Shown here: positions 9,835 through 17,970 of the stretch, in pieces
Position numbering within the stretch: position 1 is the stretch's first letter
Layout of the letters: every line of letters starts with the position of its first letter
Assembly: GCA_963772515.1 (NCBI GenBank)
Contig: CAVYXC010000003.1
Coordinates: forward strand, 186,001 to 250,000
Source: JAFAHD01 sp963772515
Lineage (GTDB): Bacteria; Vulcanimicrobiota; Vulcanimicrobiia; Eremiobacterales; Eremiobacteraceae
DNA: 64,000 nt
Direction of reading: 5' to 3'
Notes under the pieces: model-generated
Told to the model about the DNA's origin: nothing
The model's input: the letters and a program-made list of their open reading frames with translations, nothing else
The model's database searches: none
Position numbers and translations under genes: made by a program

Positions 9835-10236
9835 ATGGGAGTTATAACCGATCCGGTCGCCGATATGCTCACGCGCATCCGCAACGCCAACACGGCGTTC
9901 CAGGAGCGCGTCGACATCCCGGCATCCCGCGTCAAGCTCGAGCTGGCGAAACTGCTCAAGGCGGAGGGCTTCATCAAGAGCTTCGACGTCGTGCAGCAGG
10001 CGCCGCGCGACGTCATCCGCCTGTCACTCAAGTACGGCACGGGCCGCGAGCGCGTGATCAACGGCTTGCAGCGCATCAGCCGTCCGGGCTTGCGCATCTA
10101 CACGCCCAAAGGCGAGATCCCCAAGTGCATGGGCGGCCTCGGCCTGGTGATCCTGTCGACGCCCAAGGGCATCATCAGCGGCAAGCAGGCCAAGCGCCTG
10201 GGTTGCGGCGGTGAAGTCATGGCGTTCGTGTGGTAG
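9835..10236 (+). CDS. rpsH: 30S ribosomal protein S8
   Basis: 16S rRNA-binding protein and, in enterobacteria, translational repressor of the spc operon. The 133 residues start MGVITDPVADMLTRIRNAN and end with the conserved GGEVMAFVW. AGAGG at 9827-9831 is its likely ribosome binding site. Confidence 0.97.
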   Translation: MGVITDPVADMLTRIRNANTAFQERVDIPASRVKLELAKLLKAEGFIKSFDVVQQAPRDVIRLSLKYGTGRERVINGLQRISRPGLRIYTPKGEIPKCMGGLGLVILSTPKGIISGKQAKRLGCGGEVMAFVW

Positions 10237-10243
10237 GGATTTC

Positions 10244-10816
10244 ATGAGCAGAATCGGACGGATGCCCATCAGCGTGCCCGCCGGCGTCAACGTCGGCTAC
10301 AGCGCGCGCGTGGTGACGGTCAAAGGACCGAAGGGGGAGCTCACGCTCGAGTGCGCCGAGCCCATCGACGTCAAAGTCGAGGGAGCTTCGGTCAGCGTGA
10401 CGCGCCCGAACGACGACAAGCGCAGCAAGCAGCTGCACGGGCTGACCCGCACGCTGATCGCCAACATGGTGCACGGCGTGACGGCCGGCTTCTCCAAGTC
10501 GCTCGACATCGTCGGCGTCGGCTACCGCGCGCAAGCGCAGGGCAAAAAGCTGAACATCGCGGTCGGCTACTCGCATCCGGTGGTCATCGAGCCGCCGGCG
10601 GGCATCGACATCAAGGTCGAGGGCACGAACAAGATCGTGATCAGCGGCGCCGACAAGCAGATGGTCGGACAGCTCGCCGCGCAGATCCGCTCGATCCGCC
10701 CACCCGAGCCGTACAAAGGCAAGGGCATCCGCTACGAGGGCGAGCGCGTGCGCCGCAAACTTGGCAAGGCTGGTAAGACCGCCGGAGCGGCCGGCGGCGG
10801 CGGAGGGAAGAAATAA
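10244..10816 (+). CDS. rplF: 50S ribosomal protein L6
   Basis: Large-subunit protein near the sarcin-ricin loop and factor-binding site. Starting at ATG 10244 the 190 residues begin MSRIGRMPISVPAGV, the normal L6 N-terminus, and include the C-terminal signature PPEPYKGKGIRYEGE. The C-terminus ends in a Gly/Lys-rich tail. It overlaps rplR by one base. Confidence 0.96.
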   Translation: MSRIGRMPISVPAGVNVGYSARVVTVKGPKGELTLECAEPIDVKVEGASVSVTRPNDDKRSKQLHGLTRTLIANMVHGVTAGFSKSLDIVGVGYRAQAQGKKLNIAVGYSHPVVIEPPAGIDIKVEGTNKIVISGADKQMVGQLAAQIRSIRPPEPYKGKGIRYEGERVRRKLGKAGKTAGAAGGGGGKK

Positions 10817-11184
10817 TGGCGACGCTCGGCAGCAGAAACGCATTGCGCGTGCGCCGGCACAGCCGCATCCGCAAGCGGATGAACGGCTCGGCGCAGCGCC
10901 CGCGGCTTTCGGTGTTCCGCAGCCTGCACCACGTGTACGCGCAGCTGATCGACGATTCGACCGGACGCACGCTCGCGGCGGCTTCGACACGCGAGAAAGC
11001 TGTCGCCCAGGGCCTCGAGTCGCTTTCGGGCATCGCGGCGGCGCAGCGCGTCGGCACGATCGTGGCCGAACGGGCCAAGGAGAAGGGCGTCACGGTCGTC
11101 GTGTTCGACCGCGGCGGCTACAAGTATCACGGGCGCATCAAAGCGCTGGCAGACGCCGCACGCGGCGCAGGGTTGGAGTTCTAA
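10816..11184 (+). CDS. rplR: 50S ribosomal protein L18
   Basis: 5S rRNA-binding protein of the large-subunit central protuberance. The 122 residues include RPRLSVFRSLHHVYAQLIDD (about 29-48) and the C-terminal FDRGGYKYHGRIKALADAAR, both typical. The ATG shares its first base with the rplF stop. Confidence 0.96.
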   Translation: MATLGSRNALRVRRHSRIRKRMNGSAQRPRLSVFRSLHHVYAQLIDDSTGRTLAAASTREKAVAQGLESLSGIAAAQRVGTIVAERAKEKGVTVVVFDRGGYKYHGRIKALADAARGAGLEF

Positions 11185-11187
11185 GCA

Positions 11188-11733
11188 GTGGCACGGATTA
11201 CGGACGGTTCAGGGCTCGAAGAACAGGTCGTTCGGGTCAACCGCGTGGCCAAGGTCGTCAAAGGCGGCAAGCGCTTCAGTTTCAGCGCGCTCGTCGTCGT
11301 CGGCGACCGGCAGGGCCGCGTGGGCTACGGCTTGGGCAAGGCGCGCGAAGTGCCCGAAGCGATTCGCAAAGGCGTCGAAGCCGCGCGGCGCGCGCTGGTG
11401 ACGGTGCCGATGGTCGGACGCACGATCCCGCATCCCATCCTCTCGCACGTCGGCGCGGGCAAAGTGCTCATGAAACCGGCCAGCAAAGGCACGGGCGTGA
11501 TCGCGGGCGGCGCCATGCGCGCCGTGCTCGAGCTCGCGGGCGTGCACGACATCTTGACCAAGTCATTGGGCACCAACAACCCGATCAACGTCATCCAAGC
11601 GACGGTGGCGGGTCTGAAGCAGCTGCGCACCGCGGAGCAAGTCGCTAAACAACGCGGCAAGACGGTCGCAGAGCTGTTCGGCAAGGAGCCCGCGGCAAAG
11701 GAGACAACGGCAGATGAAGCTGTCGCATCTTAA
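11188..11733 (+). CDS. rpsE: 30S ribosomal protein S5
   Basis: Small-subunit protein important for decoding accuracy. The 181 residues contain the S5 N-terminal domain with VVKGGKRFSFSALVVVGD and the C-terminal GTNNPINV motif. Initiation is at GTG 11188. Its end overlaps rplO by 20 bases, so there is no room for rpmD (L30), which usually lies here. Confidence 0.97.
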   Translation: MARITDGSGLEEQVVRVNRVAKVVKGGKRFSFSALVVVGDRQGRVGYGLGKAREVPEAIRKGVEAARRALVTVPMVGRTIPHPILSHVGAGKVLMKPASKGTGVIAGGAMRAVLELAGVHDILTKSLGTNNPINVIQATVAGLKQLRTAEQVAKQRGKTVAELFGKEPAAKETTADEAVAS

Positions 11734-12172
11734 GCCTGCACCCGGCAGCAAGAGCAAACGCGTGCGCGTCGGCCGCGGCCATGGCAGCGGCTTGGTGAAG
11801 ACATCGGGCAAAGGCGGCAAGGGTCAGACCGCGCGCTCGGGCGGCGGCAAAGGCCGCACGTTCGAGGGCGGCCAGACGCCGTGGTTCCGCCGTCTGCCGC
11901 AGCGTAAAGGCGTTTCCCAAAAATCGCGCCCGCACGCGATCTTCAAGACTACCTACGCCGTGGTCAACCTCATCGATCTGTCCGATTGGGATGCCAAGAC
12001 GCCGGTGACCCCCGATGCGCTGCGCGCAGCCGGCATCGTCGATCGCATGCACGACGGCGTCAAGATCCTGGCCTCGGGCGAGGCGCCTAAAGGCCTGCGT
12101 TTCAAGGAAGTCGTGTTCTCCGCTCCGGCTCGAGCCAAGCTCGAAGCCGCCGGCGCGGTGTTCGAGGACTGA
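11714..12172 (+). CDS. rplO: 50S ribosomal protein L15
   Basis: Large-subunit assembly protein with a long basic N-terminal extension, here the Gly/Lys/Arg-rich part GRGHGSGLVKTSGKGGKGQ near residues 22-40. The 152 residues match the family. It overlaps rpsE at its start and precedes secY by seven bases. Confidence 0.96.
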   Translation: MKLSHLKPAPGSKSKRVRVGRGHGSGLVKTSGKGGKGQTARSGGGKGRTFEGGQTPWFRRLPQRKGVSQKSRPHAIFKTTYAVVNLIDLSDWDAKTPVTPDALRAAGIVDRMHDGVKILASGEAPKGLRFKEVVFSAPARAKLEAAGAVFED

Positions 12173-12179
12173 CGATCGC

Positions 12180-13475
12180 ATGCTGATGTGGCGCAATCTC
12201 GCCAACGCACTCGTCGTTCCGGAGCTGCGCAATCGGCTGCTCTTCGTGTTCGGCGCGTTCGCGGTGTTCGTGATGGCGGTCTACATCCAGATCCCGTACG
12301 TCGACATCGCCAAGTGGACGCAGATGCTCGGCTCGGGCCAGTTCCTCAACTTCCTGGGCTTCTTGTCGGGCGGTGCGCTGCAGCACTTCTCGGTCATCGC
12401 CATGGGCATCACGCCCTACATCAACGCCAGTATCATTATGCAGCTCGCCACCGTCGTGTTCCCGGAGATCAAGGAGCTGATGCAGCACGGCGGCGAGGAG
12501 GGGCGCAAACGCGTCGGCTTGTGGACGCGCTGGCTGACGGTCGGCTTGGCGCTTATCCAGGCGACGACGATGGTCATCGCGCTGAACCGCTCCCAGGTGT
12601 TCCTGCGCAGCGACGTGTTCTATCTCGTGGGCGTGGTGCTCACGCTGACGGCCGGCACGGTCTGGCTGATGTGGCTCGGCGAACAGATCACGGACAAGGG
12701 CGTCGGCAACGGCGTGTCGCTCATCATCTTCGTCGGCATCATCTTGCGCTTCCCGACCTATTTCAAAGAGACGGTCTCGCTGGGCCAAGCGGGCGGTCTC
12801 AACTGGCTGGGGTTGGTGATCTTCGCGGCGATCGCGCTGATCTCGCTGATCTCGGTCGTCTTCATGTATCAAGGACAGCGGCGGGTGCCGGTGCAGTACG
12901 CCAAACGCGTCGTCGGGCGCAAGGTCTACGGCGGGCGCAGCACCTACATCCCGTTGCGGCTCAACAACGCGGGCGTCATCTCGATCATCTTCGCGATCTC
13001 CATCCTTTTGCTGCCGCGCCAGATCGCGCAATGGGCCAGCAACTACCATTCGACGTTCGCCGATGGCTTCACTCGGTTCATCAGCCTGTACTTCGACTAC
13101 AACAGCTTCCTCTACAATCTCGTGTACTTCTTGCTGGTGGTCGGCTTCACGTTCTTCTATAGCGAAGTGGTCATCAACATCATGGACATCGCGGACTCGC
13201 TCAAGAAGCAGGGCGGGTTCATCCCCGGCATCCGGCCGGGCAAACCGACCTCCGACTACCTGCAGAAGATCTTGCACCGCATCACGTTCGTCGCCGCGAT
13301 CTATCTCGGTCTGCTGGCGATCCTGCCCAATATCTCGCAGTGGATCACGCATATCACGACGATCTTCTTGGGCGCCACGTCGCTGCTGATCGTCGTCGGC
13401 GTGGCCTTGGACACGATGACCCAGCTCGAGGCGCGGCTCGCGATGCGCGACTACCGGGGGTTCATCAACAAGTGA
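12180..13475 (+). CDS. secY: Protein translocase subunit SecY
   Basis: Membrane channel of the Sec translocon. From ATG 12180 it has 431 residues (ATG 12186 is an alternative); longer upstream starts inside rplO were discarded. About ten hydrophobic segments are visible, including the first near residues 21-38. Family signatures include GITPYINASIIMQL (about 78-91) and the cytosolic loop region FIPGIRPGKPT (about 350-360) that contacts SecA and ribosomes. Its TGA overlaps the GTG start of adk, the common spc-operon arrangement. Confidence 0.97.
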   Translation: MLMWRNLANALVVPELRNRLLFVFGAFAVFVMAVYIQIPYVDIAKWTQMLGSGQFLNFLGFLSGGALQHFSVIAMGITPYINASIIMQLATVVFPEIKELMQHGGEEGRKRVGLWTRWLTVGLALIQATTMVIALNRSQVFLRSDVFYLVGVVLTLTAGTVWLMWLGEQITDKGVGNGVSLIIFVGIILRFPTYFKETVSLGQAGGLNWLGLVIFAAIALISLISVVFMYQGQRRVPVQYAKRVVGRKVYGGRSTYIPLRLNNAGVISIIFAISILLLPRQIAQWASNYHSTFADGFTRFISLYFDYNSFLYNLVYFLLVVGFTFFYSEVVINIMDIADSLKKQGGFIPGIRPGKPTSDYLQKILHRITFVAAIYLGLLAILPNISQWITHITTIFLGATSLLIVVGVALDTMTQLEARLAMRDYRGFINK

Positions 13476-14161
13476 GCAACTCGGGATTTCGACTGCTGCT
13501 GCTGGGTGCGCCCGGCGCAGGCAAGGGCACGCAGGCGGCGCTGCTAGCCAAGACCTTGGGCGTGCCGCATATCGCGACGGGCGACATGTTCCGCGCGGCC
13601 AAAGCGGCGGGCTCGCCGATGGGCGTGATGGCGCGCAAGTACATGGATCGCGGCGAGCTGGTCCCCGACAAGGTGACGATCGGCATCGTCGAAGAGCGCC
13701 TGCAGCAGCCCGACGTGGCGCGCGGCTGGGTGCTCGACGGTTTTCCGCGCACCCCGGGGCAGGCAGCGGCGCTGGACGATCTCTTGGCGCGCCTCGGCCA
13801 GCATCTGGACGCCGTCGTCAAGTTGACCGTGCCGCGCGACGAGCTCATCCGCCGTCTCACCGGGCGGCGCGTCTGCCCGAACTGCAACGCCAATTATCAC
13901 GTCGTGTCGGCGCCGCCTAAACGTGACGGCGCGTGCGATCGCTGCGGCCACGAGCTCGAGCAGCGCGAAGACGACAGCGAAGCGACGGTCATGCACCGTC
14001 TCGACGTCTATCACGATTCGACGCGGCCGCTGATCGCGTTCTACGAGCACAAGGGCCTGCTGCATCGCGTGGACGGCACCATGCCGGTCCCCGCGGTCAA
14101 TGCCGCTATTCTCGCCGCCGCGCAGTCCGGGGCCCGCGCGACGCACGTGAAGGCATCATGA
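13472..14161 (+). CDS. adk: Adenylate kinase, zinc LID form
   Basis: Converts ATP plus AMP to two ADP. GTG 13472, overlapping the secY stop, gives 229 residues beginning MSNSGFRLLLLGAPGAGKGT with the P-loop at 12-20. The NMP-binding segment ATGDMFR and the DGFPR motif follow. The LID domain has four cysteines (CPNC and CDRC), the structural zinc form known from many Gram-positive and other bacteria. The stop overlaps the map start by four bases. Confidence 0.96.
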   Translation: MSNSGFRLLLLGAPGAGKGTQAALLAKTLGVPHIATGDMFRAAKAAGSPMGVMARKYMDRGELVPDKVTIGIVEERLQQPDVARGWVLDGFPRTPGQAAALDDLLARLGQHLDAVVKLTVPRDELIRRLTGRRVCPNCNANYHVVSAPPKRDGACDRCGHELEQREDDSEATVMHRLDVYHDSTRPLIAFYEHKGLLHRVDGTMPVPAVNAAILAAAQSGARATHVKAS

Positions 14162-14994
14162 TCCACTGCAAGAGCGAGCGCGAACTGGAGAAGATGCGGG
14201 TCAGCGGCGCTGTGGCGGCGCGCGCATTGGCCCAGGTCAAGGCCGCGGTGCGTCCTGGCGCCACGACCAAAGAGATCGACGCGCTGGCCGATCAGTACAT
14301 CCGCGACGGCGGCGGCGTGCCGGCGTTCTTGGGCTATCACGGTTTCGCCGGCTCGATCTGCGCATCGGTCAACGACGAAGTGGTGCACGGTATTCCCGAC
14401 GGGCGGCGGCTGCGCGAAGGCGATCTCCTCAAGATCGACATCGGCGCGATCGTGGACGGCTGGTATTCGGACATGGCCTGCACGCTGGCCGTGGGCGAAG
14501 TGTCGGCACAAGCGCGCCGGCTCATGCAGGTGACCGAAGAAGCGCTCTACGTCGGCCTGTTCTCGGCGCGCCCGGGCGCGCACGTCTCCGACATCGGGCA
14601 TGCGGTGCAGACCTTCGTCGAAGGCAACGGCTACTCGGTCGTGCGCGCGCTCGTCGGCCATGGGGTCGGCACCAGCCTGCACGAAGAGCCGCCGGTGCCC
14701 AATTTCGGGCGCAAGGGGATGGGCGCAGTGCTCAAGCCCGGGATGGTGCTGGCCGTCGAACCGATGGTCAACCAGGGCGGGTTCGAAGTGCGCACCCTCG
14801 ACAACGGGTGGACCGTCGTGACCACCGACGGCAAGCTGTCGGCGCATTTCGAGCACACCATCGCGGTGGGCGCGAACGGTTTTGAGGTCTTGACGGCCGT
14901 GGACGAGGCCGAAGCTGCCGCCATCGAACGGCGTGCGATGAACGGAGGAACGCTTGGCGCGACGCAATCGCCCAATGCAGCGGCGCTCGGGTAA
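14158..14994 (+). CDS. map: Methionine aminopeptidase, type I
   Basis: Cytosolic metalloenzyme that removes the initiator methionine. ATG 14158 overlaps the adk stop and yields 278 residues. The five metal ligands of the pita-bread fold are recognisable: the two Asp in IDIGAIVDGWYSDMA, His in GHGVGTSLHEEP, and Glu in AVEPM and FEHT. The C-terminal roughly 30 residues go beyond the usual end and overlap infA by 41 bases. Confidence 0.95.
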   Translation: MIHCKSERELEKMRVSGAVAARALAQVKAAVRPGATTKEIDALADQYIRDGGGVPAFLGYHGFAGSICASVNDEVVHGIPDGRRLREGDLLKIDIGAIVDGWYSDMACTLAVGEVSAQARRLMQVTEEALYVGLFSARPGAHVSDIGHAVQTFVEGNGYSVVRALVGHGVGTSLHEEPPVPNFGRKGMGAVLKPGMVLAVEPMVNQGGFEVRTLDNGWTVVTTDGKLSAHFEHTIAVGANGFEVLTAVDEAEAAAIERRAMNGGTLGATQSPNAAALG

Positions 14995-15244
14995 GAAAAA
15001 ACCGCCGAAGCCGGATGCGAATCCATCGCCCAAGGAAGAGGCGATCGAAGTCGAGGGCGTCGTCGTCGAGCCCTTGCCCAACGCGTTTTTCCGCGTCGAG
15101 CTGAGCAACGGCCACAAAGTGCTCGCCCGCGTGTCGGGCAAGATCCGGATGAACTTCATCCGCATCCTGCCGGGCGACCGGGTCCTGGTGGAGCTGTCGC
15201 CATACGATTTGAGCCAAGGGCGGATAACCTACAGGTACAAGTAG
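14954..15244 (+). CDS. infA: Translation initiation factor IF-1 with N-terminal extension
   Basis: Binds the 30S A site during initiation. The conserved core from EAIEVEGVVVEPLPNA to the C-terminal GRITYRYK is a complete IF-1 OB fold. From TTG 14954, preceded by GGAGG at 14944-14948, the protein has 96 residues, about 24 more than usual; the extra part is Arg/Lys/Pro-rich. ATG 14975 is an alternative but has no visible ribosome binding site. The start lies inside the end of map, so the extension overlaps it. Confidence 0.93.
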   Translation: MARRNRPMQRRSGKKKPPKPDANPSPKEEAIEVEGVVVEPLPNAFFRVELSNGHKVLARVSGKIRMNFIRILPGDRVLVELSPYDLSQGRITYRYK

Positions 15245-15258
15245 AATATACCAAAGGA

Positions 15259-15284
15259 ATGGAGCGGTCGAGTTTACTCGACCG
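15259..15284 (+). repeat. Dispersed 26-nt palindromic element, copy 3a
   Basis: ATGGAG plus arms CGGTCGAGT and ACTCGACCG with TT between. Both arms differ from the common copy at the paired position, so the stem is fully kept. It is the first of two tandem copies with a 33-base period between infA and rpmJ, followed by seven bases CCACGAG. Confidence 0.88.
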
Positions 15285-15291
15285 CCACGAG

Positions 15292-15317
15292 ATGGAGCGG
15301 TCGAATTTATTCGACCG
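15292..15317 (+). repeat. Dispersed 26-nt palindromic element, copy 3b (before rpmJ)
   Basis: Identical in sequence to copies 2 and 4. It is followed by seven bases AAAGATA and then the natural ATG of rpmJ, the same 7-nt distance seen between copy 2 and the rplB start. Both tandem copies are in frame with rpmJ and contain no stop. Confidence 0.88.
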
Positions 15318-15324
15318 AAAGATA

Positions 15325-15438
15325 ATGAAAGTCAGACCGAGCGTAAAACGGATATGCGACAAATGCAAGATCATCAAGCGGCGGGGACGCACGCGGGTGA
15401 TCTGCGAGAACCCCAAGCATAAGCAGGCTCAGGGGTAG
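15325..15438 (+). CDS. rpmJ: 50S ribosomal protein L36
   Basis: Smallest large-subunit protein, 37 residues beginning MKVRPSVKRICDKCK, with the zinc ligands CDKC (11-14), Cys27 and His32 of the cysteine-containing form. I set the start at ATG 15325 because it matches the family. The frame is open through both upstream palindromic elements to ATG 15259, so a form with 22 extra residues is possible. A GGAG at 15294-15297 lies upstream of the hairpin. Confidence 0.95.
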   Translation: MKVRPSVKRICDKCKIIKRRGRTRVICENPKHKQAQG

Positions 15439-15446
15439 GGGAGAGT

Positions 15447-15839
15447 ATGGCACGTATCGCTGGAATCGATTTGCCGCGCGAGAAGCGCGTCGAGATCGCG
15501 TTGACCTACATCTTCGGCATCGGGCGGCCCACCGCCACGAAGCTGTTGAGGCAGACCGGCGTCGATCCCGACATCCGCGTGAAGAACCTGACGGATGAGG
15601 ACATCCAAAAGCTGCGCGAGCAGATCGAGAAGAACCTCAAGGTCGAGGGCGATCTGCGCCGCGAGGTCGCAAGCGCGATCAAGCGCCTGATCGACATCGG
15701 CTCGTATCGCGGCATCCGCCACCGCCGCGGCCTGCCCGTGCGCGGCCAGCGCACGCGCACGAATGCGCGCAACCGCAAGGGGCCGCGCAAGACAGTGGCC
15801 GGCAAGAAGAAGACGAAGGGACCGGGGGTCGGCAAGTAA
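15447..15839 (+). CDS. rpsM: 30S ribosomal protein S13
   Basis: Head protein contacting P-site tRNA and the intersubunit bridge. The 130 residues start MARIAGIDLPREKRVEIALTYI and contain the C-terminal basic stretch GIRHRRGLPVRGQRTRTNAR. It begins eight bases after rpmJ and abuts rpsK with no gap. Confidence 0.97.
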   Translation: MARIAGIDLPREKRVEIALTYIFGIGRPTATKLLRQTGVDPDIRVKNLTDEDIQKLREQIEKNLKVEGDLRREVASAIKRLIDIGSYRGIRHRRGLPVRGQRTRTNARNRKGPRKTVAGKKKTKGPGVGK

Positions 15840-16238
15840 ATGGCAGAACCGAAAAAACGTGCGCGCCGCACGAAGAAACGGGAGATCAAGAACGTCTCCC
15901 AGGGCATCGCGCGCATCCATGCGAGCTTCAACAACACGCTCGTCACCATCACCGACATGCAGGGCGGGGCGCTCGCCTGGGCCAGCGCCGGCGGCATGGG
16001 CTTCGCCGGCAGCAAGAAGTCGACGCCGTTCGCGGCGCAGCTCGCGGCCGAGAGCGCCGCGCGCAAGTCGATGGAGCACGGCATGAAGCAGGTCGAGGTC
16101 CACGTCAAGGGGCCGGGCGCCGGCCGCGAGGCCGCCATCCGGGCGCTCCAAGCCGCCGGCCTGGAGATCGTCCTGATCAAAGACGTCACGCCCATCCCGC
16201 ACAACGGCTGCCGGCCGCCGAAACGGCGCCGCGTCTAA
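15840..16238 (+). CDS. rpsK: 30S ribosomal protein S11
   Basis: Platform protein of the small subunit. The 132 residues have an Arg/Lys-rich start, the block ASFNNTLVTITD and the C-terminal signature DVTPIPHNGCRPPKRRRV, all typical. It is followed by a GC-rich hairpin before rpsD. Confidence 0.97.
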   Translation: MAEPKKRARRTKKREIKNVSQGIARIHASFNNTLVTITDMQGGALAWASAGGMGFAGSKKSTPFAAQLAAESAARKSMEHGMKQVEVHVKGPGAGREAAIRALQAAGLEIVLIKDVTPIPHNGCRPPKRRRV

Positions 16239-16248
16239 GGTAGTAACG

Positions 16249-16274
16249 CCCAGCCCCTCGGGGCCGGGAATTTT
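16249..16274 (+). terminator. Hairpin with short T tract between rpsK and rpsD
   Basis: Arms CCC-A-GCCCC and GGGGC-C-GGG around TC, followed by AATTTT. It can fold as eight GC pairs with one mismatch. It looks like a weak terminator or attenuator that could tune rpsD/rpoA/rplQ expression against the upstream genes. S4 is a known autoregulator of this operon in other bacteria, so it might instead be part of an S4 site; that is inference. Confidence 0.45.
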
Positions 16275-16300
16275 GCACGAATAGCGAATAAAGGAAAGAT

Positions 16301-16960
16301 ATGGCTCGATACACAGGACCTGTCTGCCGGCTCTGCCGGCGCGAGAGCGCCAGCGGCACCAAACCGGGCGAAAAGGTCAAACTCTTCTTGAAAGGCGAGC
16401 GTTGCCTGTCCAAGAAGTGCGCCGTCGAGCGCCGCACCGCGGCGCCCGGACAGAAGGCGCAGACCAAGAACCGCCCCAAGGTGTCCGAGTTCGGCCGCCA
16501 GCTGCGCGAGAAGCAGAAGATGCGGCGCATCTACGGCGTGCTCGAGCGGCAGTTCGAGAACTACTTCAAGCGCGCAAGCTCGGCGAAGGGCCAGACCGGC
16601 TCGGCGCTGCTGGCGCAGCTCGAAACGCGCCTCGACAACGTGGTCTACCGCCTCAACCTCGCGACCTCGCGCGCGCAGGCGCGCCAGCTCGTGCGCCATC
16701 GCCATTTCACGCTCAACGGCCGGCGCGTCAACATCCCTTCGATGCAGGTGCGGCCCGGCGACGAGATCGGCGTGGTCGAGGCCAGCCGCAAGACGAACCT
16801 GTTCCAGGGCCTGGAACAATACGCCAAAGGCCGGCGCGTGCCCGGCTGGCTCGAATACGACGAGCTAAATGTCAAAGCCAAGGTGCTGCAGCGCCCGACG
16901 CGCGCAGACATCGACACCAATGTGGAAGAGCAATTAATTGTTGAATACTACTCACGCTAA
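16301..16960 (+). CDS. rpsD: 30S ribosomal protein S4, zinc-containing form
   Basis: 16S rRNA-binding protein that starts small-subunit assembly and often represses its own operon. The 219 residues begin MARYTGPVCRLCRRE with CRLC (9-12), and a second pair (CLSKKC) near 35-40, giving the zinc-binding N-terminus. The S4 domain includes RQLVRHRHFTLNGRRVNIPS. It is preceded by a 62-base gap holding a hairpin and followed 64 bases later by rpoA. Confidence 0.96.
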   Translation: MARYTGPVCRLCRRESASGTKPGEKVKLFLKGERCLSKKCAVERRTAAPGQKAQTKNRPKVSEFGRQLREKQKMRRIYGVLERQFENYFKRASSAKGQTGSALLAQLETRLDNVVYRLNLATSRAQARQLVRHRHFTLNGRRVNIPSMQVRPGDEIGVVEASRKTNLFQGLEQYAKGRRVPGWLEYDELNVKAKVLQRPTRADIDTNVEEQLIVEYYSR

Positions 16961-17024
16961 TCTAGCACACGACCAAGCCGTGGCGTCTGAGCGCAGCTCG
17001 AGCCACGAACCGATAAGGGGTACC

Positions 17025-17960
17025 ATGTCAGTACTGGAATTCCAACGCGCATCGATCGAAGTCCGCGAACGCGGCGATTCGTATGCCAAGTTCATCATCG
17101 AGCCGCTCGAGCGCGGCTTCGGCATCACGCTGGGCAACGCGTTGCGCCGGCTGCTGTTGTCGTCGCTGCCGGGCGCCGCGGTGACCTACGTCAAGATCGA
17201 CGGCGTGCTGCACGAGTTCTCGACCATCCAAGGCGTGGTCGAGGACACGACGCACATCATCCTCAACCTCAAGGGCCTGCCCTTGAAGATGAACACCGAC
17301 GAGCCGAAGGTGCTGCGCATCGAGGTCTCGGGCGAGCGGGAAGTCACCGCGGCCGACATCGTGCCCGACGCCGACGTCGAACTGCTCGATCCCGGCTACC
17401 ATATCGCCACGCTGTCGGACAAGAAGGCGCGGCTGTTCATGGAGATCGGCATCGAGAAGTGGCGCGGCTACGTCACCGCCGATAAGCAGCGCAACGTCGA
17501 GCACGTCATCGGCCTGATCCCAGTTGATTCGATTTTCACCCCGATCCGTAAGGTCAACTACACGGTGGAAGACACGCGCGTCGGCCAGGTGACGGATTAC
17601 GACCGGCTCATCATGGAGGTCGAGACCAACGGCAGCATCACGCCCGACGAGGCGTTGTCGACGGCCGCCAAGATCCTTTCCGAGCAGCTGGCGTTGTTCG
17701 TCAACTTCAGCGGCCGCCCGACGGTGGAGGCGCCGGTCGAAGAGGCTGCGCCGTTCTCAGATTGGGATATCCCGGTCGACGAGCTTGACCTGTCGGTGCG
17801 TTCGTACAACTGCCTCAAGCGCGCGGGCATCAGCAAGATCTCCGAGCTTCTGCAGCGCACTGAAGACGAGATCATGAACATGCGCAACCTCGGCAAGAAG
17901 TCGGTCGACGAGATCAAAGAGAAGCTCGCCGAACGCAACTTGTCGCTCAAGCAAGGATAA
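17025..17960 (+). CDS. rpoA: RNA polymerase alpha subunit
   Basis: Dimeric scaffold of RNA polymerase. ATG 17025, with AAGGGG at 17015-17020, gives 311 residues; a longer in-frame reading from 16938 adds a non-family segment. The N-terminal assembly domain shows GFGITLGNALRRLLLSSLPG and the C-terminal domain (from about residue 245) shows DLSVRSYNCLKRAGI and the NLGKKSVDEIKEKL helix-hairpin-helix that binds UP elements and activators. Confidence 0.97.
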   Translation: MSVLEFQRASIEVRERGDSYAKFIIEPLERGFGITLGNALRRLLLSSLPGAAVTYVKIDGVLHEFSTIQGVVEDTTHIILNLKGLPLKMNTDEPKVLRIEVSGEREVTAADIVPDADVELLDPGYHIATLSDKKARLFMEIGIEKWRGYVTADKQRNVEHVIGLIPVDSIFTPIRKVNYTVEDTRVGQVTDYDRLIMEVETNGSITPDEALSTAAKILSEQLALFVNFSGRPTVEAPVEEAAPFSDWDIPVDELDLSVRSYNCLKRAGISKISELLQRTEDEIMNMRNLGKKSVDEIKEKLAERNLSLKQG

Positions 17961-17970
17961 CCCGCACATC

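Noticed and set aside
15259..15317. Two tandem repeats considered as a minimal CRISPR array
   Set aside because: Only two units with a seven-base gap, strongly palindromic, and copies are dispersed elsewhere; no cas genes.
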